DNA of 15,290 nucleotides from Fidelibacterota bacterium (GTDB lineage Bacteria > Marinisomatota > Marinisomatia > Marinisomatales > TCS56), in assembly GCA_030634675.1 (NCBI GenBank), contig DAOWAH010000017.1, positions 1 to 15,290 of the forward strand, given 5' to 3'. This document shows, piece by piece, positions 7,485 to 14,627 of the stretch. The translations under genes and the position numbers were made by a program. The notes under the pieces were generated by a model. It made no database searches. It was not told the DNA's origin and was given only the letters and a program-made list of their open reading frames with translations. The first letter of the stretch is position 1, and each line of letters begins with the position of its first letter.

Positions 7485-7985
7485 GTGAAGCAAATTATTT
7501 TAACAATCGTGTTCATGGTGGGAGCAATTGTTGGTCAAACACCACAACGGGCACCGGAGTGGGTACTGCAAAATACCAAGGGCCAGAATGTATCTTATTA
7601 TGATCTGAAAGGCAGTGTCATCCTGATCAATTTCTGGTCGGTCTGCTGTGCCACCTGTAAACCGGAATTAATGGAACTGGGAGAACTGCATACCGAACTT
7701 GAAGATCAGGGATTGATCACCATTGGCATTGGGATCAGTTCCGGCGACGTGGAATTCATTCGTCAGTTCAAGGAATTAATCGGTGTTGACATACCACTTT
7801 TAACCGGTAATCCGCGGATTTTGAAGCGGATTCTGGATGATTTCGGCAAAATCCGGCGGATCCCATCCCTGGTGATTATTGACCAGGAAGGGTACGTCGT
7901 ACACAAAATACCAGGATTTATAAGTAAAGAGGAAATGAAAGAACTATTACTGCCGCTTCTGATCCAGGGCCACAACCAGGAGTGA
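7485..7985 (+). CDS. TlpA/ResA-like periplasmic thioredoxin
   Basis: This 166-residue protein starts at a GTG; an ATG just upstream is out of frame with a quick stop. Residues 1-18 form a signal peptide. The thioredoxin fold shows the redox motif C55-A-T-C58 in the context FWSVCCATCKPE, and the cis-proline loop RRIPS (P127). The residue before the CxxC is C54 instead of the usual W of the TlpA/ResA family, giving three cysteines close together. This may shift its potential or allow metal binding. Such proteins reduce cysteines for haem attachment or for copper chaperones and copper-site assembly; copper-site work fits this context. It opens the second gene block. Confidence 0.88.
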   Translation: MKQIILTIVFMVGAIVGQTPQRAPEWVLQNTKGQNVSYYDLKGSVILINFWSVCCATCKPELMELGELHTELEDQGLITIGIGISSGDVEFIRQFKELIGVDIPLLTGNPRILKRILDDFGKIRRIPSLVIIDQEGYVVHKIPGFISKEEMKELLLPLLIQGHNQE

Positions 7986-8020
7986 ACAATTAATAATCCA
8001 ATTTGAAATGAGGGGATGAC

Positions 8021-10249
8021 ATGGGTATCATCAGTAAAAGATCTACTATTTCGTTAATATTTAGTTTTGCAATTATATTGAATGCTCAGGAAACGGGGGC
8101 GATTTCCGGTTATGTTTCCACTGCCGAAACCGATGAATATCTGGAAAACGTTCAGGTATTTATTGAAAATAGTTCGGTCGGGGATATCACTAACGAAAAC
8201 GGCCAATTCAATATAACCGGATTGAATCCGGGAACATATATTGTTAAGGCCACCATGATGGGTTACAGTCCGAAAACTGCAAAAGTCAGCGTTGAAAGCG
8301 GATCGGCGGCAGTAGTGTTTTTTGAGTTACAGCCCACCATATTGGAAGCGGAAGAGATTTTTGTGACGGCCACCAAGATGAATAAAACCGTCAAGAATAT
8401 TGGCGGATCGGTTTATTTGGTTGAAGCGGCGGAATTAAGAAAAAGCGACAGCCGAAATATTGAAGATATACTAACACGGGTGCCGGGGGTCTTCACCGAG
8501 GATAAGTTTCATAACGAACATAATGTTGTCAGTTTTCGCGGTGTTGGTTTGCATACTTATGTGACCCGCGGTATCCTGGTGCTGGTGGATGGTATTTCGG
8601 TCAACGAAGCCATGGGACGCTCGGTATTTGAGGGACTAAACCTGGAGAATGCCGAACGGGTGGAAATCCTGAAAGGCCCGGTCTCGGCTTTGTACGGTCC
8701 TAATGGAATTACCGGTGTAATTAATATTGTTACTAAAAAGGCACCGGATTACTTAACCGGATCGGTAAATATCACTGGTGGTAGTTTTGATACCAAACGC
8801 ATGGCTGGGCGGGTCGGAACCAGGTTTGGCCGGTATGGAATTAATGCCAATGCTTTGGCCTATTCGACCAAGGGCTATATGGTACGAAATGCCTACGATA
8901 CTTACAAATTCAACACACGCTTGTCAGCGGAATTTGAAAAAATAGGCTTACTTGATATTACCTTTGATTATTCGGAATCTGAGTCCGATTATCCCGGTCC
9001 TTTAACCCGCGAGCAATACGAAAATGGTGAGAAGGCCGGTGCCAACAAATATACCGGCAGTGACAAGCAACTCGTGCGATTCGGAATCAGGAATTATAAA
9101 TCGCTGAATGAGCGCTTCAATTTGATCAGCAATTTGTATCATCGCAGCCGGTCCGATCTGGGCCACTACCGGGACACGATGTTTGGTGACAATGGTCTGA
9201 ATCTGATTGGCGGCGAAGTACAACTCCATTCCAGTAGGGCTAAAAGCAAGTATGAATATGTAATTGGCGCCAGTCATGATCAGGAAACTGGTGTGTCAAA
9301 GACCTACCAACGTGATAGCGATGGGATCATCACGGATTTAATTGATGATGGGATCAGCATTTACCGGATCAGCGGCCTATATGCTCAAACTGACTTGCGA
9401 ATGCTCTCCAGATTGACGGTTACCCTGGGTGTTCGTTACGATCTGGTGGGCTACGATTGGCAGGATAATTTCCTATCCGATGGCAATACTTCCGAGCAAA
9501 CAGAGATCGGGGCAATCAGTCCGAAATTCGGTTTTGCCTTCAATCCATTTGAGCGCGTGACCCTGTTCGGAAATTGGGGCCGGGGGTTCAATCCCCCGGA
9601 AATGAGCCAATTATTTACCGCCGGTCCGACAATCTGCAATCCTGATCTGAAGCCGGAATATCTGACGAATTATGAATTGGGTGTCCGCGGCGGATTGGGG
9701 TACCGGATCAATTATCAGATTTCCGCTTTCAGTATGGATTTCACCAACCAGGTTGTGGCGGATGAAGTGACAGGAATCTATGCTAATATCGGTGATACCG
9801 AGCATAACGGAATTGAAACATCTATCAGTATTATGCCCGGGCGTAATCTATTGATTTATCTGAATCATTCTTATCTCAAGACGTCTTTTGTGGACAATCC
9901 TCATTACGAAGGTAATTGCCTGCGAAAAACACCGGAAAATCAATTTGGTACCGGGTTGAGGCTGACCCTGTTTAAAAATCTTACCTGGAATCTTGATTAC
10001 AAATGGTTTGATGAATATTTCATGGATAATGAAGAAATCAACAAGTATTCCGGTTATAGTATTGTAAACACCCGGTTGCGATTTGAATGGAATAACTATT
10101 ATAGCTCGTTGAGCGTCAATAATTTATTCAATAAACAATATGCCACCTGGGCTTATGCCAGTTACCAATCCTGGACGCATAGCTGGGCGGAAAAATTCTA
10201 CCCGGGCTGGCCCATCAATCTAAATTTGACGATTGGAATCAATATCTGA
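8021..10249 (+). CDS. TonB-dependent outer membrane receptor, possible copper importer
   Basis: This 742-residue receptor has a signal peptide (1 to about 22), a carboxypeptidase-regulatory-like beta-sandwich (about 27-105), a TonB-box-like segment (EEIFVTATK, about 111-119), a plug domain (about 125-240, with VEILKGPVSALYGPNGITG near 214-232) and a beta-barrel to the C-terminus. Start support: AGGGG in front of the ATG. The plug has a histidine group (H164, H167, H178) that could take part in metal binding. In pseudomonads the TonB receptor NosA/OprC imports copper for NosZ. By position this protein could do the same job, though sequence alone does not exclude vitamin, siderophore or haem uptake. 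It is followed after 10 bases by the next gene. Confidence 0.92.
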   Translation: MGIISKRSTISLIFSFAIILNAQETGAISGYVSTAETDEYLENVQVFIENSSVGDITNENGQFNITGLNPGTYIVKATMMGYSPKTAKVSVESGSAAVVFFELQPTILEAEEIFVTATKMNKTVKNIGGSVYLVEAAELRKSDSRNIEDILTRVPGVFTEDKFHNEHNVVSFRGVGLHTYVTRGILVLVDGISVNEAMGRSVFEGLNLENAERVEILKGPVSALYGPNGITGVINIVTKKAPDYLTGSVNITGGSFDTKRMAGRVGTRFGRYGINANALAYSTKGYMVRNAYDTYKFNTRLSAEFEKIGLLDITFDYSESESDYPGPLTREQYENGEKAGANKYTGSDKQLVRFGIRNYKSLNERFNLISNLYHRSRSDLGHYRDTMFGDNGLNLIGGEVQLHSSRAKSKYEYVIGASHDQETGVSKTYQRDSDGIITDLIDDGISIYRISGLYAQTDLRMLSRLTVTLGVRYDLVGYDWQDNFLSDGNTSEQTEIGAISPKFGFAFNPFERVTLFGNWGRGFNPPEMSQLFTAGPTICNPDLKPEYLTNYELGVRGGLGYRINYQISAFSMDFTNQVVADEVTGIYANIGDTEHNGIETSISIMPGRNLLIYLNHSYLKTSFVDNPHYEGNCLRKTPENQFGTGLRLTLFKNLTWNLDYKWFDEYFMDNEEINKYSGYSIVNTRLRFEWNNYYSSLSVNNLFNKQYATWAYASYQSWTHSWAEKFYPGWPINLNLTIGINI

Positions 10250-10259
10250 CGGGGGTGTC

Positions 10260-11246
10260 TTGAAAATAAGAATCAACTGGATCATTTTACTGCTATCGGT
10301 CCTGTGGGCAGGGCCTGATAGCGGTGTGCTGTGGCTTTCACAGATTCCACCACCGGAGCGTGCTGACCAAGTCAAATCATACGGGATGCATCATCTGTCG
10401 GCGCTTAAATCCGCCTATGGAACCACAACCCTGGCACTGTGGTTGCGGCAGGGAGATTCTGTTGTTGAGGCAGATTACCCTGACCAGCTTGCCTTCGACA
10501 AATTTGATACTCGAGTGCTTTCGCCCAATGGTGAAGAAATCAATCACAAATTTGACAGGGTTGCGGGTGGGATGGAATTGACTCTGGACGGTTCCGAAGA
10601 AGGATTTTATAATGCTTACCTGATCGGCCGCAAAATTGAAAATGAAACACTTAAAATTGTTACGATTCAATCGGAACTGATCAACCACAGTTGCCGCAAC
10701 GGCCATGCCCATGTTTCCCGTAAATTGGGACCGATCTATGGCGGTAATGATATTCCGTTGGAGATTATTCGGCAACGTTTTCGCTGGGAGGATTTTCATA
10801 CTTTCATCCAATCCGGAGATGTGGTTGAGTACCAACTATTATTGCATGGCGATCCAATGCCAGGAGTAACAGTAACCCTGATTACCCACCAGGACTGGCA
10901 GAAAACACAGGTCACTGACATTGATGGCAAAGTCAGTTTTGAATTCATCGGGGAATATTTTAACCGGGACAAAGAATTTCACCGCGGCGATGAATACTAT
11001 TACCTGCTGGTGGCTGATTATTCCGTCAATGAATCGGGGGAGTACCAGGGGCAGCCGTACTGGCGGATTGAATATCAAAGCACATCGTCAGAGAAGTACC
11101 GGGCAGCAACCGAAATTTACACATCATCAGTCTGGGGTTTGGCAACGATGCTGTTGACTATCGGCAGCATTGCCCTTGCTGTTTTTGTCTATCGCCGGAA
11201 AACCAGCCGCGGCTACCGGGAGATCATCTTCAGTGAAAAAGATTAA
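10260..11246 (+). CDS. DUF4198-like exported protein with C-terminal membrane anchor
   Basis: From the TTG at 10260, preceded by a GGGGGTG stretch, the protein has 328 residues. It has an N-terminal hydrophobic signal (about 5-17), a large beta-rich periplasmic region and a final membrane helix (about 291-311) with a basic cytoplasmic tail. Residues about 185-235 (GDVVEYQLLLHG, PMPGVTVTL, VTDIDGKVSFEF) resemble the carboxypeptidase-like half of DUF4198 proteins, which occur with nickel, cobalt or copper uptake systems. His and Cys groups at 143-151 (H143, C145, H149, H151) and H44-H45 are possible metal ligands. Its place after the TonB receptor suggests periplasmic metal capture. Family assignment is by pattern only. 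An in-frame TTG at 10233 lies inside the receptor gene and is less likely. Confidence 0.75.
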   Translation: MKIRINWIILLLSVLWAGPDSGVLWLSQIPPPERADQVKSYGMHHLSALKSAYGTTTLALWLRQGDSVVEADYPDQLAFDKFDTRVLSPNGEEINHKFDRVAGGMELTLDGSEEGFYNAYLIGRKIENETLKIVTIQSELINHSCRNGHAHVSRKLGPIYGGNDIPLEIIRQRFRWEDFHTFIQSGDVVEYQLLLHGDPMPGVTVTLITHQDWQKTQVTDIDGKVSFEFIGEYFNRDKEFHRGDEYYYLLVADYSVNESGEYQGQPYWRIEYQSTSSEKYRAATEIYTSSVWGLATMLLTIGSIALAVFVYRRKTSRGYREIIFSEKD

Positions 11247-12228
11247 GACTTTCCTAAACAATGGAAATATCAATCGTTTTCAGACGATTGTGCAGATTTT
11301 GGCTTTCGTGTTGTTAGTGTATGGGGGACTAGCGCATATTTCCATCAGTGAACGGATTCCGACCTTTGCCTGTCCCTATAATCCGGCCAGTGGCGGTACT
11401 TGCTATCTGATTGCAATCCAACACCAGTTTCATACGACCTGGGCCAATCTGGCAAGTTTCAGTGGCTTGGCACTCCTCACCGGACTGGGAACATTCCTGT
11501 TGTTCTTCATCTTTTTAAACAAATCCTGGTGTGGTTACATCTGTCCTTTGGGGACTATCCAGGACTGGCTGACCGGAATCCGCCGGAAACTGGGAATTCG
11601 GTTTTCCCGTTATAGGGAACACAATTTCAAACGATTGAAAATCATTAAATACGTTTTGCTGGCGTTGTTGATTATCATTCCCCTGGGGATGAGTAATTCC
11701 TTGTTGGGGTTGCCCGAATTATCTCACGACCTGTCAGCTCCTTTTTGTCAGGTATGTCCCGGACGCACCACACTACCGGTCTTCGTTGGCGATACCAGTC
11801 AGTTTGTTATCGATTTCAGTTCCACAACCACCCTGGTTATGTCTACCCTGGGAATGATCGTTACCGGCTTGTTTTTCGCCGGTGCTTTTGTGAAAAAACG
11901 TTTTTTCTGCCTGTTTTGTCCCATGAGTGCACTGCAATACTTGTTTTCAAAATTGGCTTTTTTACGATTGACTAAAGTTGGCGATAAATGCACAAAATGC
12001 GGCAACTGTTCACGGGTCTGTGATGTGGGGGTTCAGGAAATCGCTGATGACGTAGTAAGTAAAAATATCGTTACTGACGATTGCATGATGTGCTTCAAAT
12101 GCGTGGGCGCCTGCCCCGAGAACGATTGCCTGAAGGTGTCATTTATCAAACTTCCGATTTTCACCGCTACGGAAGAAGGATTTTTCAAGCGCTATCAGAC
12201 CGATGGCAGCAAAGAAATTCAAATATGA
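11233..12228 (+). CDS. NapH/NosH-type membrane polyferredoxin
   Basis: Four-helix membrane iron-sulfur protein of the NapH/NosH/NosR C-terminal family, which passes electrons between the quinone pool or cytoplasmic donors and periplasmic reductases. The 331-residue protein has helices at about 15-34, 72-95, 135-155 and 197-221. It has cytoplasmic CxxxCP (C100, C104) and CxxCP (C226, C229) motifs and two [4Fe-4S] sites: C253/C256/C259/C263 and C284/C287/C290/C294. On the predicted periplasmic side two further Cys pairs occur (C47/C57 and C172/C175). The start is GTG at 11233 with GGAGA upstream, overlapping the previous gene by 14 bases; its stop overlaps the next ATG (ATGA). NosG, its usual partner, is absent here. 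Confidence 0.9.
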   Translation: MKKIKTFLNNGNINRFQTIVQILAFVLLVYGGLAHISISERIPTFACPYNPASGGTCYLIAIQHQFHTTWANLASFSGLALLTGLGTFLLFFIFLNKSWCGYICPLGTIQDWLTGIRRKLGIRFSRYREHNFKRLKIIKYVLLALLIIIPLGMSNSLLGLPELSHDLSAPFCQVCPGRTTLPVFVGDTSQFVIDFSSTTTLVMSTLGMIVTGLFFAGAFVKKRFFCLFCPMSALQYLFSKLAFLRLTKVGDKCTKCGNCSRVCDVGVQEIADDVVSKNIVTDDCMMCFKCVGACPENDCLKVSFIKLPIFTATEEGFFKRYQTDGSKEIQI

Positions 12229-13487
12229 ACCAAGCTAGCGGACGTTACGAACGTCAGAAAGCTACCGCCCGCCGTCGTTTTAAACAGGAAGGCCAACGCT
12301 GTTTGCAGGAGTTGACCAGTGACACCCAAATTCATCCCAAGTCCATGGATTATTTTTACAATTGCTATTCAAATTTGCTCGAGGAACCAGTTAAAATTAA
12401 TGGTACGCCGGTTGTGGCTACAATGTGCATGCACGTCCCCGCCGAGTTGATATATGCCCTGGGTGCCCGGCCGGTGCGAATCTGTTCAGGCGCTCATGCC
12501 ACCGATGCCATCGGAGCCGAATACCTGCCGGCCAAGGCTTGCCCGCTGGTGAAATCGACTCTGGGTGCAATCTACCTGGAAATGCTACCGGTTGATTCTG
12601 AACCGGTGATGACGGTGAATCCAACCACCTGCGATCAGAAGCGCAAATTGGGGGAAATAACCGCCGGGCTTGGCAAAGAGCTTTACACGCTGGAATTACC
12701 GCCCACTAAAGATTCGCCGGAAGCCCGGGAGTACTGGTTGCGAACTGTGAAGAAATTCATTTTGGCGTTGGAGAAAGTCACCGGTCAACGGTTGACCAGA
12801 AAAAAGTTGCGACAGGCAATCGAACTTGTGGCACGGGCTCAGGCAGAATACCGACGCTTTCATCAATTGCGACAGCAGGGGACGATAATCTGTGGTAATG
12901 ATGCCCTACTGGTGACTAATGCTCATTTCTTCGATGATATCGAATCCTGGACGGCAGCATTGAAAAATCTGAATGCCGAGCTTGAACAGACCCTGGCCGA
13001 TGATAACCGTATAGCCCCGCAAGACATGCCCCGGATATTATTAACCGGTTCGCCATCGATTTTCCCAAATCTGAAATTACCGTTGCTGGTAGAGCATTCG
13101 GGGGCGGTGATCGTGACCGACGAATTTTGCAGCGGCAGCCGCTTGTTACATGACACGGTTGCCGTTGACGAATGGTATCTTTACGATATGATTCCGGCTC
13201 TGGCGGACCGCTATCTGAAACCAAGTACCTGCCCAAATTTCACGCCTAACAAAGATCGTGATCGTAAATTATTAACCACCATCAAAGATTTTCAGGTTGA
13301 TGGTGTGATTTATCAATCCTTCGCCGGTTGCCAGTTATACGAAATTGAATCATTACGAATTGGTAAAATGCTGGAACGGGAAGGTGTACCAATGTTGTAC
13401 CTGGAGACCGATTACAACCCCGATGACGGGGGTCAACTGTCCACCCGGGTGGAAGCTTTCATCGATGCCCTGAATGGACAAAATTAA
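12225..13487 (+). CDS. Double-cubane-cluster-type reductase (2-hydroxyacyl-CoA dehydratase D-component family)
   Basis: This 420-residue protein belongs to the HgdB/FldC/BcrC-like family that includes YjiM and the double-cubane cluster protein DCCP. Six cysteines sit at the positions expected for a bridged [Fe8S9] double cubane: C68 (ATMCMHVP), C106 (KACPLVKS), C136 (TTCDQKRK), C302 (DEFCSGSR), C336 (STCPNFTPN) and C369 (AGCQLYEIES). True acyl-CoA dehydratases have two different subunits. Here only one subunit plus an activase is present, which favours a DCCP-like reductase. Such enzymes receive ATP-activated electrons and reduce small, hard-to-reduce molecules. The natural substrate is unknown. 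The ATG overlaps the polyferredoxin stop, so the two are probably translated together. The protein is soluble with no export signal, so cytoplasmic. Confidence 0.87.
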   Translation: MNQASGRYERQKATARRRFKQEGQRCLQELTSDTQIHPKSMDYFYNCYSNLLEEPVKINGTPVVATMCMHVPAELIYALGARPVRICSGAHATDAIGAEYLPAKACPLVKSTLGAIYLEMLPVDSEPVMTVNPTTCDQKRKLGEITAGLGKELYTLELPPTKDSPEAREYWLRTVKKFILALEKVTGQRLTRKKLRQAIELVARAQAEYRRFHQLRQQGTIICGNDALLVTNAHFFDDIESWTAALKNLNAELEQTLADDNRIAPQDMPRILLTGSPSIFPNLKLPLLVEHSGAVIVTDEFCSGSRLLHDTVAVDEWYLYDMIPALADRYLKPSTCPNFTPNKDRDRKLLTTIKDFQVDGVIYQSFAGCQLYEIESLRIGKMLEREGVPMLYLETDYNPDDGGQLSTRVEAFIDALNGQN

Positions 13488-13496
13488 AACCGAGAA

Positions 13497-14357
13497 ATGA
13501 CCATGCAATATTTTGCCGGAATCGATATTGGATCAACATCAATTAAAATTGTTATCATTAATGAGATCAGTAAAATTGTGCGCAGTGTTACCACTGCTAC
13601 CGGTAGTCGCTTTAATCAGAATGCCGTTGATGCACTAAACGGTTTATTGGCGGATACTGCCATCGCACCGAATGATATTGCCTATACTGTTTCTACTGGC
13701 TATGGCCGCAAACTATTTAAGGCCGGGAATGAAGCGGTGAATGAGATTACCGCCAATGCGGTTGGGGTGCAGATGCTGGGTCCGGAATACGCTAAAGTGC
13801 GTACGATCATCAATGTGGGCGGTCAAGACTCTAAAGTTATTCGCCTGAAGTCCAATGGCAGCGTGGAGAATTTCGCCATGAATGATAAATGCGCTGCCGG
13901 CACCGGTCGTTTTCTGGAAATCGCTGCTCGTAACCTGGAAGTAGATATTGTCGATTTCGCCGATTTGCATCTCAATTCTTCGGAACCGCCCTGCCAGGTT
14001 AACAGTACTTGTGCCGTGTTCGCCGAGTCGGAATTGATTTCACTACTGGCGGCTGGGCACGAAAAAGCCGCCATCGCTGCCGGTGTCCACCAATCAATTG
14101 CTCACCGGCTATGCCGTCTGGCAACCCGGATTGGCGTAGCCGAAGTTGTATTGTTCGACGGTGGCACTGCCTTGAACGCCGGCATGCAACAAGCGCTGGA
14201 AGATGAATTGATGGTGCCGCTGCTGGTCGCTCCCGATCCCCAGATCACCACGGCCCTGGGAGCAGCGGAAATGGCGCGTAAAAAATACCGATCTTTTAAT
14301 GCCACAGACCTGGACTATAATCCTTTAGCGGATATCAATTTGGGATTAAACCGTTGA
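13497..14357 (+). CDS. ATP-dependent activase of the BadF/BadG/HgdC family
   Basis: This 286-residue protein of the ASKHA fold hydrolyses ATP to push an electron into its partner reductase. Visible motifs are the phosphate-1 loop GIDIGSTSIKIV (8-19), STGYGRKLF (66-74), NVGGQDSKVI (106-115), KCAAGTGRFLE (131-141) with C132, STCAVFAESE (170-179) with C172, and the adenosine motif FDGGTALNAG (220-229). C132 and C172 are the cysteines that, in the homodimer, hold one [4Fe-4S] cluster. It is 9 bases after the double-cubane-type gene, the usual pairing. The start could equally be the second ATG (13503), which lies at better spacing from GAG at 13492. The stop codon lies within a REP-like palindrome. 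Confidence 0.93.
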   Translation: MTMQYFAGIDIGSTSIKIVIINEISKIVRSVTTATGSRFNQNAVDALNGLLADTAIAPNDIAYTVSTGYGRKLFKAGNEAVNEITANAVGVQMLGPEYAKVRTIINVGGQDSKVIRLKSNGSVENFAMNDKCAAGTGRFLEIAARNLEVDIVDFADLHLNSSEPPCQVNSTCAVFAESELISLLAAGHEKAAIAAGVHQSIAHRLCRLATRIGVAEVVLFDGGTALNAGMQQALEDELMVPLLVAPDPQITTALGAAEMARKKYRSFNATDLDYNPLADINLGLNR

Positions 14358-14491
14358 AACGGTTTGGTGTTGGTTTACGCTGAACCCACGGTTGAAACCG
14401 TGGGCTAGATAACAGATAATGTCGGAATAACAGCCCACGATTTTAATCGTGGGTATTAGAAACAGGCCTGACTCCAACCGATTTATCGGTT
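14348..14491 (+). repeat. Run of four REP-like perfect palindromes with 2-base loops
   Basis: Four stems with minimal loops follow one another. AAACCGTT/GA/AACGGTTT is at 14348-14365. CCCACGGTT/GA/AACCGTGGG is at 14385-14404. CCCACGATT/TT/AATCGTGGG is at 14434-14453. AACCGAT/TT/ATCGGTT is at 14476-14491. The second and third are arranged head to head, sharing CGTGGGCT and AGCCCACG, like a BIME made of two REP units. Such elements are often spread by REP-associated tyrosine transposases; none is encoded here. They may also end transcription of the upstream block. Confidence 0.7.
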
Positions 14492-14502
14492 TACATTAAA
14501 GC

Positions 14503-14550
14503 CATTGTCATTTCGACGATGTCCCGTTTACGGGGCGAGGAGTGTAATAT
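14503..14550 (+). repeat. Possible dispersed intergenic palindrome
   Basis: A core CCCGT/TT/ACGGG (14523-14534), extended to 14521-14536 with one G-T pair, is flanked by CATTTCGACGA on the left and GCGAGGAGTGTAAT on the right. From memory, elements of this kind (TCATTTCGACGA ... GAGGAGTG) recur between genes in several environmental genomes. This copy cannot be shown to be repeated within the window. Confidence 0.4.
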
Positions 14551-14627
14551 TGTAAAAACCAAATCTACATGTTAATTTCTATTGAATAAGCTGATTATTC
14601 ACACCAATAATAATGCGAAGATAATCT
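14551..14627 (+). promoter_or_regulatory. AT-rich region in front of the response regulator
   Basis: These 77 AT-rich bases separate the repeats from the regulator gene and probably hold its promoter. No clear -35/-10, -24/-12 or operator sequence could be assigned. A weak ribosome site (GAAG, 14617-14620) precedes the ATG. Confidence 0.3.

Noticed and set aside
307..14305. Many minus-strand and alternative-frame reading frames
   Set aside because: They lie inside strongly supported genes, lack family motifs and ribosome sites, and look like shadows of the real coding frames.
12225..14357. 2-hydroxyglutaryl-CoA or benzoyl-CoA type fermentation enzyme
   Set aside because: No second dehydratase subunit, CoA transferase or acyl-CoA dehydrogenase is nearby, and the Cys pattern fits the single-subunit double-cubane type better.
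14348..14491. CRISPR array
   Set aside because: Units differ in sequence and length, spacing is irregular, and each is a self-complementary palindrome with a 2-base loop; no cas gene is present.
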